Below the pieces are notes generated by a model. The model searched no databases, was not told the DNA's origin, and saw only the letters and a program-made list of their open reading frames with translations. A stretch of DNA of 64,000 bases from Novosphingobium capsulatum NBRC 12533. Lineage in GTDB: Bacteria; Pseudomonadota; Alphaproteobacteria; Sphingomonadales; Sphingomonadaceae. The DNA is taken from the NCBI RefSeq assembly GCF_001598375.1, contig NZ_BCYV01000005.1, positions 248,001 to 312,000 of the forward strand. Direction: 5' to 3'. Position 1 is the first letter of the stretch, and every line of letters starts with the position of its first letter. Positions 51,901-59,259 of the stretch are shown here, piece after piece. Both the position numbers and the translations under genes were made by a program.

Positions 51901-52031
51901 TGTTCCGCCGAGGCGGGGGCCGCGTCGGTGGATTGTGCGTGCGCCACGCCGGCCAGGGTCAGAGGAACAAGGAATGACGCCGTAGCTGCCAAGGCACGCA
52001 TGCGGCGCTGCGAAAAAGTAGTCGCGGCCAT
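48975..52031 (-). CDS. TonB-dependent outer-membrane receptor
   Basis: A 1018-residue receptor, on the large side. Signal peptide at residues about 1-33 (LAATASFLVPLTLAGVAHA). A short Ala-rich spacer leads into the plug domain: AEIVVTGSRITR, then ALQQLPGFG and IYGSDAIAGTVNILLKKNYDG. The C-terminal two thirds form the beta-barrel, ending YMRVTAGIKF with the terminal Phe expected for BAM insertion. The substrate is unknown; this type in Sphingomonadales includes receptors for plant-derived compounds as well as siderophores. No partner transporter or TonB gene adjoins. Start ATG 52031 is placed by the signal peptide with GGGGGC upstream; the frame is open 148 codons further but that part is not coding. 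Confidence 0.94.
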   Translation of the reverse strand: MAATTFSQRRMRALAATASFLVPLTLAGVAHAQSTDAAPASAEQAAPADASDAEIVVTGSRITRAPITDQPVATLGSDLIEQRGYTNVGQALQQLPGFGVPGNSVAGDQGSFGAGQTFANLYNLGSQRTLTLVNGMRFVSPATTSIFGAVAGSPVDLGQIAPSLVDRIEVVSVGGAPIYGSDAIAGTVNILLKKNYDGVEANGSYGLSKYGDGQDYNFSVLAGKNFADGRGNITANFYYDNQNGITGAQRPTTYGGSASFFGTSVKPASYAYQLYGGGRHYNVFTNTGMPMVEDYYPILGTTPVSAITNAAGQALVFNRAGQLVPFQNGQRTGSSIYQAGGDGFAIGDYSNFLVASERYQGTLLAHYDISDSIRFNGEVWFSRNYASNTAGQPFYNYAGFGNAGDTNGNLILSTANPFLSAADRATIINNLTAAGADPSQFYMSRANTDLSTGSFRTSSDLLRFVGGVTGDIEAGERKFTWEINGTYGRTISRTTSREIVTQNFFNALDATTDGSGNIICRPGYTNAAIATFSSTCAPLNVFGNGNASKAALDYVTTQATTRQINKQSDIIADIKGDLVKLPGGFAKFVLGYEHRYESARFDPGAFYYGQDNGDGTRTQYGNSIPIDPVAGSYNTNEAFGEISLPFISPDNAVPAVYRLEVNGAGRYVKNSIAGGFWTYTGGATYAPVKALTLRGNYTRSFRAPSITELFAPVGSIFDTGNDPCDARYINQGPNPTRRAANCAAAGIPANFTSNVVDYTAQGTSGGNPGLRNEVANSWTVGGVFQPSFLPGLTVTSDYVNIKLKNEIATLSLTDLMNACYDSASGSSPYCSTFTRNAAGQVTSFAEGNYNIGLEVFRALQTSAKWDLPLTRLGLPSSAGALLFDVNYLHTFRHYYQIGEGDFTKTVGGVAEPTDNFTATAVWATKSINWMWQATYYGPAKVAVNSPDTVYQYPRVGAYVLFNSALGFNVNDRFSLRFNVNNVFNRSVPFPYGLGSSVSTRYYDAVMGRYMRVTAGIKF

Positions 52032-52534
52032 AAAGCCCCCGTTTGTTGCAAGTGCGACCAAACTTGCGTGCGAGGTATCAAAACGCAACTGTTTTGCGCC
52101 AATTCGATCAATGGCTTGTCCGGGTGTTGCAGCCAGGTTACACCCTGGCCTTTGGGGCAATACTGCTGCATTCGTTCGCAACAGACGGCATCGCTCGCGC
52201 GCTGCAACGCACGTGGCTAACCCTTGGTTCCCGCCCTTTTTCGCATGATCGATTTCGGCAATCTTTGTGACCGGATAAATCTGTTTCCGCCAAACCGCGA
52301 ATTGCGGAAAGACACACCCTGAACTCGTGATGAAGGGGAAGTGTATTTGCAATGCCGGGATGACATGATCTGAAATCCACGAAATTGCTGTTTCTAACCC
52401 GTCATCAGGCATTTTGCCTGATGGTCGCGTTCGTTCTGTTGGTCTGAATATATTCGGAAACAATTCGTGCCGCACGCCATCGCGTTTGCGGCAGCGCCTA
52501 TGCTTGTCTTATCAAAACGCAGGAGATTGTTGCA
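52032..52534. other. 503-base divergent intergenic region, TonB receptor/katG
   Basis: No convincing gene. It holds a perfect 9-bp inverted repeat with a 3-base spacer at 52403-52423, a 7-bp inverted repeat TTTCCGC/GCGGAAA at 52284-52310, and the katG ribosome-binding site AGGAG at 52521-52525. It must contain both promoters; I cannot assign -35/-10 boxes with confidence. Confidence 0.7.
52403..52423. promoter_or_regulatory. Operator-like palindrome upstream of katG
   Basis: CATCAGGCA-TTT-TGCCTGATG, a perfect 9-bp inverted repeat 112 bases before katG. Position fits a regulator site; as RNA it would be a hairpin. No binding protein is identified. Confidence 0.4.
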
Positions 52535-54802
52535 ATGCGTCATATTCATCGCTCGCTGGGCGCTTTGTGTCTGGCGATGATTGCCCCTTGGGGCACATCG
52601 CTGGCTCATGCCGAAGCAACCGCTCCTGCTGGGGCTGCGCCTGTGGCCATGGCTGCCAGCGACACGGCCACCACCAACAAGGACTGGTGGCCGGCTCGCC
52701 TCGACCTGTCGCCGCTGCGCCAGAATGACGTGAAATCGAATCCCTATGGCGCCGATTTCGATTATGCCGCTGCGTTCAAGACGCTCGATCTGGCGGCGGT
52801 GAAGGCTGATATCGCCAAGGTGCTGACCACGTCTCAGCCGTGGTGGCCGGCCGACTATGGCAATTACGGCCCGTTCTTCATCCGCATGGCCTGGCACAGC
52901 GCCGGCACCTATCGCACGGTCGATGGTCGTGGCGGATCGGCCGGCGGCGAACAGCGCTTTGATCCGCAGAATTCCTGGCCAGATAACGCCAACCTCGACA
53001 AGGCGCGCCGCCTGCTCTGGCCGATCAAGCAGAAGTATGGCCGCAAGATCTCGTGGGGCGATCTCATGGTGCTGACCGGCAACGTCGCGCTGGAGCAGAT
53101 GGGCTTCAAGACCCTGGGCTTTGCCGGTGGCCGCGTCGATGCGTGGGAGCCGGACATGGTTTTCTGGGGCAGCGAGAAGAAGTGGCTCGACGGGGCGAAC
53201 AGCCGTATCGGCGCCAATGGCCAGCTCAAGGGCCCGCTCGCTGCCGTGCAGATGGGCCTGATCTATGTGAACCCCGAAGGCCCGGGCGGCAATCCTGATC
53301 CGATCGCAGCAGCGGCCGATATCCGCCGCGCCTTTGGCCGCATGGCGATGAATGACGAGGAAACCGTGGCGCTGATCGCCGGCGGCCACACCTTTGGCAA
53401 GGCGCACGGCGCGCACAAGCCCGACGAGTGCACTGGCCCGCAGCCGGCAGCCGGCCCGGTGGAAGACCAGGGTTTCGGGTGGAAGAACAAGTGCGGCAAG
53501 GGCAACGCCGAAGACACCGTGACGAGCGGCTTGGAAGGCGCATGGTCGGCCAATCCGATCGCGTTCACCACGCAGTATCTCGACAACCTGTTCGGGTTTG
53601 ACTGGGTGCTCACCACCAGCCCGGCTGGCGCCAAGCAGTGGACGCCCAAGAACGCCAAGGACGTGCAGATCGTGCCCGATGCGCACCTGGCTGGCGTGAC
53701 CCATGCACCGATGATGTTCACCACCGATATCGCGGTTAAGGAAGACCCTAGCTTTCGCGCGATTGCGCTCAAGTTCCGCAAGGACCCGCAGGCGTTTGCC
53801 GATGCCTTTGCCCGCGCCTGGTTCAAGCTGACCCACCGCGACATGGGCCCCAAGGGCCGCTACATCGGCCCTGACGTGCCGGCGCAATCGTTCCTGTGGC
53901 AGGACCCGCTGCCCAAGGCCGATTACGCCATGATCGATGCCGGTGACATCGCCAAGCTCAAGGCGCAAATCCTGGCGAGCGGGCTGGGGCAGCGCGAACT
54001 GATCCGCGCCGCCTGGGCTTCGGCCAGCACGTTCCGCAGCACCGATATGCGGGGCGGCGCCAATGGTGCGCGCATTCGCCTGAACCCCGAAAAGGCCTGG
54101 GCGGTCAACGATCCGGCCGAGCTTGACGCGGTGCTGGCCAAGCTGGCGGCAATCCAGGCCGGCTTCAACAAGACCGCGCCGGGCGGCAAGAAGGTGAGCT
54201 TGGCCGATCTGATCGTGCTGGGTGGCAATGCGGCGGTGGAACAGGCCGCGGCCAAGGGCGGCGTCACGCTGGCGCTGCCGTTCACGCCAGGCCGTGTCGA
54301 TGCCACCCAGGCGCAGACCGACCCGGCCAGCTTTGCCGTGCTCGAACCCGTGGCCGATCCGTTCCGCAACTATTACGATGCCCCGTCAAACTGGCAGGGC
54401 CCGGCCGAAGCCATGGTGGACAAAGCCGACATGCTGGGCCTGAGCGTGCCGGAAATGACTGTGCTGCTGGGCGGGATGCGCGCGCTTGACGCCAATACCG
54501 GCCATTCGGCCAATGGCGTGCTCACTGCCAAGCCGGGCACGTTGAGCAATGATTTCTTCGTCAACCTGCTCGACATGGGCACGGTGTGGAAGAAGTCTGA
54601 CAAGGCAGCGGGCCTCTATGAAGGCAGCGACCGTGCCAGCGGCAAGCCGCGCTGGACCGCCACCACGGTGGACCTGATCTTTGGCTCCAATTCCGAACTG
54701 CGCGCCGTGGCCGAAGCCTATGCCATGGACGATGCCAAGGAACAGTTCGTGCGCGATTTCGGCGCGGCCTGGACCAAGGTGATGAACGCAGATCGGTTCT
54801 GA
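52535..54802 (+). CDS. katG: Catalase-peroxidase with a signal peptide (exported KatG)
   Basis: A 755-residue bifunctional heme enzyme that destroys hydrogen peroxide. Residues 1-26 form a signal peptide ([19 protein letters not shown]), so this KatG should act in the periplasm, unlike the usual cytoplasmic form. All hallmarks are intact: distal Trp120-His121 in [11 protein letters not shown], Tyr244 in [12 protein letters not shown] and Met270 in GRMAMNDEE, which form the Met-Tyr-Trp adduct, and the proximal His in [13 protein letters not shown]. The C-terminal duplicated domain is present. ATG 52535 has AGGAG nine bases upstream. Stands alone. Confidence 0.96.
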   Translation: MRHIHRSLGALCLAMIAPWGTSLAHAEATAPAGAAPVAMAASDTATTNKDWWPARLDLSPLRQNDVKSNPYGADFDYAAAFKTLDLAAVKADIAKVLTTSQPWWPADYGNYGPFFIRMAWHSAGTYRTVDGRGGSAGGEQRFDPQNSWPDNANLDKARRLLWPIKQKYGRKISWGDLMVLTGNVALEQMGFKTLGFAGGRVDAWEPDMVFWGSEKKWLDGANSRIGANGQLKGPLAAVQMGLIYVNPEGPGGNPDPIAAAADIRRAFGRMAMNDEETVALIAGGHTFGKAHGAHKPDECTGPQPAAGPVEDQGFGWKNKCGKGNAEDTVTSGLEGAWSANPIAFTTQYLDNLFGFDWVLTTSPAGAKQWTPKNAKDVQIVPDAHLAGVTHAPMMFTTDIAVKEDPSFRAIALKFRKDPQAFADAFARAWFKLTHRDMGPKGRYIGPDVPAQSFLWQDPLPKADYAMIDAGDIAKLKAQILASGLGQRELIRAAWASASTFRSTDMRGGANGARIRLNPEKAWAVNDPAELDAVLAKLAAIQAGFNKTAPGGKKVSLADLIVLGGNAAVEQAAAKGGVTLALPFTPGRVDATQAQTDPASFAVLEPVADPFRNYYDAPSNWQGPAEAMVDKADMLGLSVPEMTVLLGGMRALDANTGHSANGVLTAKPGTLSNDFFVNLLDMGTVWKKSDKAAGLYEGSDRASGKPRWTATTVDLIFGSNSELRAVAEAYAMDDAKEQFVRDFGAAWTKVMNADRF

Positions 54803-54837
54803 TATGGGTGGAGGTGGGGGCTGGGCTGGTGCCTGGT

Positions 54838-54886
54838 TTCCACCATCCCCAAACCCCATCCGCTGAAGAGGATGGGGCTTAAAGAA
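54838..54886. repeat. Degenerate half copy of the palindromic repeat
   Basis: TTTCCACCATCCCCAAACC followed by one hairpin (CCCCATCC/GGATGGGG) matches the left half of the elements at 10792, 29809 and 46000. The right half is missing and a terminator follows. Confidence 0.7.
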
Positions 54887-54888
54887 AT

Positions 54889-54920
54889 AGGCCCCCGGAT
54901 TGCGGTCCGGGGGCCTTTTT
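54889..54920. terminator. Terminator between katG and hemA
   Basis: Eleven-base stem AGGCCCCCGGA/TCCGGGGGCCT (54889-54899 with 54906-54916) followed by TTTTT. A-rich sequence on the other side suggests it also serves the converging hemA gene. Confidence 0.85.
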
Positions 54921-54941
54921 CTGTGTTTGCGGATGAAAGCG

Positions 54942-56168
54942 TCAGGCGGCCTGGCGCTGCGACATTTCCAGTTCAAGCCGTTCCCAGATTTCCACCAGGG
55001 CCTGCGTCAGGTCGCGCATCATTGCCTCGGTGTGGGCCGGGCCGGGGGTGAAGCGCAGGCGCTCGGTTCCGCGTGGCACAGTGGGGAAATTGATCGGCTG
55101 CACATAGACGCCGTATTCCGCGAGGAGGATGTCCGACACCTTCTTGGCGCGCACCGGATCGCCGACCATCAGCGGGACGATGTGCGTGGTGCTGTCCATC
55201 ACCGGCAGGCCGGCATCGCGGAACAGCTGCTTGAGCGTGGCGGCAGCGGCCTGCTGGGCGTTGCGTTCGTCGCTCGATGCCTTGAGGTGGCGAACCGAGG
55301 CGAGCACGCCGGCCACGAGCACCGGCGAGAGCGAAGTGGTGAAGATGAAGCCCGGAGCGTAGGAGCGGATCACGTCGATGATCCGGCTGTCGGCCGCGAT
55401 ATAGCCGCCCATCACGCCAAAGGCCTTGCCCAGCGTGCCCTCGATGATGTCGATGCGGTGGGCCGCGTTGTCGCGGTCGGTGATGCCGCCACCGCGCGGG
55501 CCATACATGCCCACGGCGTGGACTTCATCGATGTAGGTGAGGGCGTTGTACTTGTCCGCCAGGTCGCAGATCGCGTGGATCGGGGCGACATCGCCGTCCA
55601 TCGAATAGACGCTTTCAAACGCGATCAGCTTGGGCAGGGCGGGATCGGTTTCCGCCAGAAGCTGTTCCAGATGCTCCAGGTCGTTATGACGGAACACGCG
55701 CTTTTCCGCGCCGGAATTGCGAATGCCGGCAATCATGCTGGCATGGTTGAGCTCGTCGGAAAAGATCACGCAGCCCGGCAGAACCTTGGCCAGCGTGGAC
55801 AGCGTTGCGTCGTTCGAGACATAGCCCGAGGTGAACAGCAGCGCGCCCTGCTTGCCATGGAGATCGGCCAACTCGTTTTCGAGATCGACGTGATAGTGGG
55901 TGTTGCCGCCAATGTTGCGGGTGCCGCCAGAGCCAGCACCGACATCGTGCAGCGCTTCTTCCATGGCGGCGATCACCTTGGGGTGCTGCCCCATGGCGAG
56001 ATAATCGTTGGAGCACCACACCGTGATCGGCTTGGGTCCGTTGTGGCCGGCAAAGCAGCGCGCGTTGGGATAGGCGCCCTTGTTGCGCAGGATGTCGATG
56101 AAAACGCGATAACGACCTTCGGAGTGCAGGCGATCGATGGCAGCATCAAAAATCTGGTCGTAGTTCAC
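54942..56168 (-). CDS. hemA: 5-aminolevulinate synthase
   Basis: Condenses glycine and succinyl-CoA to 5-aminolevulinate, the first step of tetrapyrrole synthesis in alphaproteobacteria. The 408-residue length is standard. Visible: [84 protein letters not shown] and the PLP Lys in [10 protein letters not shown]-terminal [13 protein letters not shown] is the glycine-loop part. The upstream 312 bases contain its promoter; no Fnr-type site is convincing. Confidence 0.97.
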   Translation of the reverse strand: MNYDQIFDAAIDRLHSEGRYRVFIDILRNKGAYPNARCFAGHNGPKPITVWCSNDYLAMGQHPKVIAAMEEALHDVGAGSGGTRNIGGNTHYHVDLENELADLHGKQGALLFTSGYVSNDATLSTLAKVLPGCVIFSDELNHASMIAGIRNSGAEKRVFRHNDLEHLEQLLAETDPALPKLIAFESVYSMDGDVAPIHAICDLADKYNALTYIDEVHAVGMYGPRGGGITDRDNAAHRIDIIEGTLGKAFGVMGGYIAADSRIIDVIRSYAPGFIFTTSLSPVLVAGVLASVRHLKASSDERNAQQAAAATLKQLFRDAGLPVMDSTTHIVPLMVGDPVRAKKVSDILLAEYGVYVQPINFPTVPRGTERLRFTPGPAHTEAMMRDLTQALVEIWERLELEMSQRQAA

Positions 56169-56480
56169 TGCTTGCTGCTCCTTCGTTCCTGCAGCTGACC
56201 GGCTGGGCCCGGATTGCCTCGCGATGAAGCACTGCCAGGCAGCCGCGTCTTTGTCTTATCGCAACAAAATCCCATCCTGCGGTGAATGCACGGGTTGGAT
56301 AATGCCACATCGTTGTTGTGCGCCCGCCACCTCTCTCCCAAAAGGCGTTTGTCGCGGGTTGCCAGGTGCTTCTACTCCCCGCGGTAAAGTCTTGCCAAGT
56401 GACTTTTGCGGTTTGAGTGATCGAAGCGATTGCACTTTAGGTCAATGCGGCAAAATGCCCCAGGCGGCGCGGCGCAACGC
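56169..56480. other. 312-base intergenic region between murI and hemA
   Basis: The gap between the end of murI and the start of hemA, both on the minus strand. I see no gene, terminator with T-run or repeat here. The hemA promoter must lie in it. Base composition is lower in GC than the flanking genes. Confidence 0.6.
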
Positions 56481-57353
56481 TCAAGCCTTGCCCACCTGGT
56501 CAAGGCCGTGTGCCGCCAGCGTGGGCGCCAGTTCGGCCACGGCATCGTCAAGGCGGGTGAACAGCGCAAGGTCGGGCACGCTGCGGGCAAATTCCTGGCC
56601 CTGGGTAAGGAACGCGATGCGCCGCGCGATGCCGTCAGAGCCGTCGATGAAGCGTACGCCAGGCCCGAAGGCGCGGCCCAGCTCCTGCTCCACCAGGGGG
56701 AAATGCGTGCAGGCCAGCACCACGGTATCGATCTGGGCGCCGCCCGGCTGTTCGCGCAGGGCCTGCGCTGCTGCGGCAAACACAGCGGGATCAACCGCAT
56801 GGCCCCGCAATTGCGCCTCTGCTGCGGCAACCAGTTCGGGCGCCCCGTGCCGCAGCAGGCGCTTGTCGGCGGCAAATTCTGCTTCCAGCCGATCGACATA
56901 GCCCTGGCGGATGGTGGCCTGCGTGCCGAGCAGGCCGATCACGCCAGTATGCGTCATCGCGGCGGCCGGCTTGATCGCCGGCACCGTGCCCACGATCGGC
57001 ACCTCCAGCACTTCGCGCACCGAAGCCAGCGCAATGGTGGAGGCCGTGTTGCAGGCAATGCATACCAGGCGCGGACGCAGCCGTTCGGTCAGGCGGCCGA
57101 GCAGGCCCGATACCCGCGCCGCGATCTGTGCCTCGGTCTTGGTGCCATAGGGCAGGCCCGCATTATCAGCCACATAGATCACCGGCGCCTGGGGCAGCAC
57201 CTGCCGCAGCTTGGCCAGCACCGAAAGCCCGCCGACGCCGGAATCGAACATCAGGATCGGCGCGTCGGCCGGCGGCATGGCTGGATCGGAAGTGGTGGCG
57301 GCAGCGGTCATGGCCGCGCTTGTAGCGATAACGGTGGTAAAAAGGGAGGGCAT
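56481..57353 (-). CDS. murI: Glutamate racemase
   Basis: Supplies D-glutamate for peptidoglycan. About 276-290 residues depending on start. Catalytic elements: MFDSGVGGLSVL near the N-terminus, YVADNAGLPYG, the first Cys in CIACNTAST, and the second Cys in LACTHFPLVE; FIDGSDGIARR is C-terminal. ATG 57353 has GAAAGG close upstream but adds a stretch of non-conserved residues; ATG 57311 and ATG 57275 (before PADAPIL) are alternatives. Divergent from plsY. Confidence 0.95.
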   Translation of the reverse strand: MPSLFTTVIATSAAMTAAATTSDPAMPPADAPILMFDSGVGGLSVLAKLRQVLPQAPVIYVADNAGLPYGTKTEAQIAARVSGLLGRLTERLRPRLVCIACNTASTIALASVREVLEVPIVGTVPAIKPAAAMTHTGVIGLLGTQATIRQGYVDRLEAEFAADKRLLRHGAPELVAAAEAQLRGHAVDPAVFAAAAQALREQPGGAQIDTVVLACTHFPLVEQELGRAFGPGVRFIDGSDGIARRIAFLTQGQEFARSVPDLALFTRLDDAVAELAPTLAAHGLDQVGKA

Positions 57354-57395
57354 GGCACCTTTCGATTGTGCGCAACCACGGCTAAGAGCGGCGGC

Positions 57396-58007
57396 GTGAC
57401 CCATGACCTTGCCCTTCCGGCCTGCATCCTGGCCTATCTGCTCGGCGCGATTCCCTTCGGCCTGATCCTCACCCGATTGACCGGGGCGGGTGATCTGCGC
57501 GCGATTGGGTCGGGCAATATCGGCGCCACCAATGTCTTGCGCACCGGGCGCAAGGGGCTGGCGGCCAGCACGCTGCTGCTCGATCTGCTCAAGGGCAGCG
57601 TGGCGGTGTGGCTGGCCCGCGCCTATGCCCCCGGCACCGAGGCGCTGGTCGCGCTGGCGGCGGTGATCGGGCACTGCTTCCCGCTGTGGCTGCGCTTCAA
57701 GGGCGGCAAGGGCGTGGCGACCACCATGGGCGTGGCACTGGGCCTCGGCTGGCCGATCGGGCTGGCTTATGCCGTGGTGTGGCTGGGCATGCTGGCGCTG
57801 GTGCGGATTTCCTCGGTCGGCGGCATGTCCGCCGTGGTGGTGGCGCCGCTGGCTGCGCTCGCCATCGGGCGCAGCGATTATGCGCTGGTCCTGGCCGTGA
57901 TCGCCGCGCTGGTGATCTTTTTGCACCGGGCCAATATCGCCCGCCTGCTGGCAGGAACCGAGCCGAAGATCGGCGGCAAGAAGAACACCGGCGGGGACGC
58001 CGCCTGA
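57396..58007 (+). CDS. plsY: Glycerol-3-phosphate acyltransferase (acyl-phosphate dependent)
   Basis: A 203-residue integral membrane enzyme that acylates glycerol-3-phosphate to lysophosphatidic acid. The three conserved motifs are visible: LGAIPFGLILTR, GSGNIGATNVLRTGRKG and RFKGGKGVATTMGV. About five membrane segments. The start must be GTG 57396; the nearby ATG 57403 is out of frame. Its stop overlaps the dprA start by one base. Confidence 0.94.
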   Translation: MTHDLALPACILAYLLGAIPFGLILTRLTGAGDLRAIGSGNIGATNVLRTGRKGLAASTLLLDLLKGSVAVWLARAYAPGTEALVALAAVIGHCFPLWLRFKGGKGVATTMGVALGLGWPIGLAYAVVWLGMLALVRISSVGGMSAVVVAPLAALAIGRSDYALVLAVIAALVIFLHRANIARLLAGTEPKIGGKKNTGGDAA

Positions 58008-59143
58008 TGGCCAGCGCGGACGAAGCTGCGGCGCCGCCGCTTTCGTCCGACGAGGCGCTGGCCCGGCTGCGGCTGCTGCGCTCACCCAACGTGGGGCCGG
58101 TTTCCTATTACCAGTTGCTGCGCCGCTTTGGCAGCGCCGGCGCTGCGGTGGAGGCTTTGCCCAGCCTGGCGGCGCGGGGCGGGGCGCCCTATCGCCCGGC
58201 CGATGCGGCGCGCATCGCGGCAGAGGCGGCCAGGGTGCGCGCGCTGGGTGGGCGTTATCTCTTTCATGATTCGCCGCACTATCCCGCGCTGCTGGCGCAG
58301 ACCGACACGCCGCCACCGATCCTGACGATGCAGGGTGATGCAGCGTTGCTGGCGCGGCCGGCGGTGGCGCTGGTGGGCGCGCGCAATGCTTCAGCCGGGG
58401 CAATGCGGCTGGCCCGTGAATTCGGTGCCGCGCTGGCAGCGGCCGGCTTTGCCGTGGTTTCCGGGCTGGCGCGCGGAGTGGATGGCGCCGCGCACCAGGG
58501 CTCCTTGCTGCCCGATGTGGCGGCGGGTGGCGGCGGCACGATTGGCGTGATTGCTGGCGGGCTCGACAGCATCTATCCGCCCGAACATGCCGCGTTGCAG
58601 GCCCAGATCGTGGCGCAGGGCGTGCTGCTGGCAGAAATGCCGCCTGGCACCGAACCGCAGGCCCGCCATTTTCCCCGGCGCAACCGCATTATCGCCGGGC
58701 TGTGCGCCGGCACGGTGGTGGTGGAAGCCGCGCCCAAGTCCGGCTCGCTGATCACCGCGCGGCTGGCGGCAGAAGCGGGGCGGGAGATCATGGCCATTCC
58801 GGGCTCCCCCCTCGACAGCCGCAGCCAGGGCTGCAACCAGTTGATCCGCGAGGGCGCGATCCTGGTACAGAGCCCGGCCGACGTGATCGAACTGCTCGAA
58901 AGCTTTACCGGCACGCCGCGCTCCACGTTTCACGAAGCAGCCGCGCCCGTGGCGCTCGACAGCGCGCCGGCCGACGATGCGCCGGCCGATATCGTCGCGC
59001 TGCTCGGCACCGCGCCGGTTGGCGTGGATGAACTGGTGCGGCTGAGCGGCGCGCCGGCCGGATCGGTGCAACTGGCGCTGATCGAACTGGAACTGGCCGG
59101 GCGCCTGCTGCGCCATGCCGGGGGGAGGGTGTCGCTTGCCTGA
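58007..59143 (+). CDS. dprA: DNA-processing protein DprA
   Basis: A 378-residue protein that binds incoming single-stranded DNA and loads RecA during natural transformation. The Rossmann-like core shows VALVGARNAS, VVSGLARGVDGAAHQG, GVIAGGLDSIYPPEH, HFPRRNRIIAGL and EAAPKSGSLITARLA. The last 60 residues (DIVALLGTAPVGVDELVRL) form the winged-helix DprA C-terminal domain. ATG 58007 overlaps the plsY stop. Confidence 0.94.
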   Translation: MASADEAAAPPLSSDEALARLRLLRSPNVGPVSYYQLLRRFGSAGAAVEALPSLAARGGAPYRPADAARIAAEAARVRALGGRYLFHDSPHYPALLAQTDTPPPILTMQGDAALLARPAVALVGARNASAGAMRLAREFGAALAAAGFAVVSGLARGVDGAAHQGSLLPDVAAGGGGTIGVIAGGLDSIYPPEHAALQAQIVAQGVLLAEMPPGTEPQARHFPRRNRIIAGLCAGTVVVEAAPKSGSLITARLAAEAGREIMAIPGSPLDSRSQGCNQLIREGAILVQSPADVIELLESFTGTPRSTFHEAAAPVALDSAPADDAPADIVALLGTAPVGVDELVRLSGAPAGSVQLALIELELAGRLLRHAGGRVSLA

Positions 59144-59259
59144 GCGCCTGCCTGAACGCACGCCTGAACCGTCGCTGAAAATCGGGGGCTTGACGCCACC
59201 GTCCAACCGCCCCCACCCTCATACGCACGTATACGCGTAAGGACGTTTTGCCAGTCGCC

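Noticed and set aside
52032..52475. 148-codon N-terminal extension of the TonB receptor
   Set aside because: The signal peptide begins at ATG 52031; the extension has no similarity and contains palindromes and the divergent promoter region.
56169..56480. Fnr-type site upstream of hemA
   Set aside because: TTGAGTGATCGAA-like sequence does not fit TTGAT-N4-ATCAA.
57354..58403. Long upstream extension of the murI frame
   Set aside because: It is antisense to plsY and the start of dprA; glutamate racemase homology begins only after 57311.
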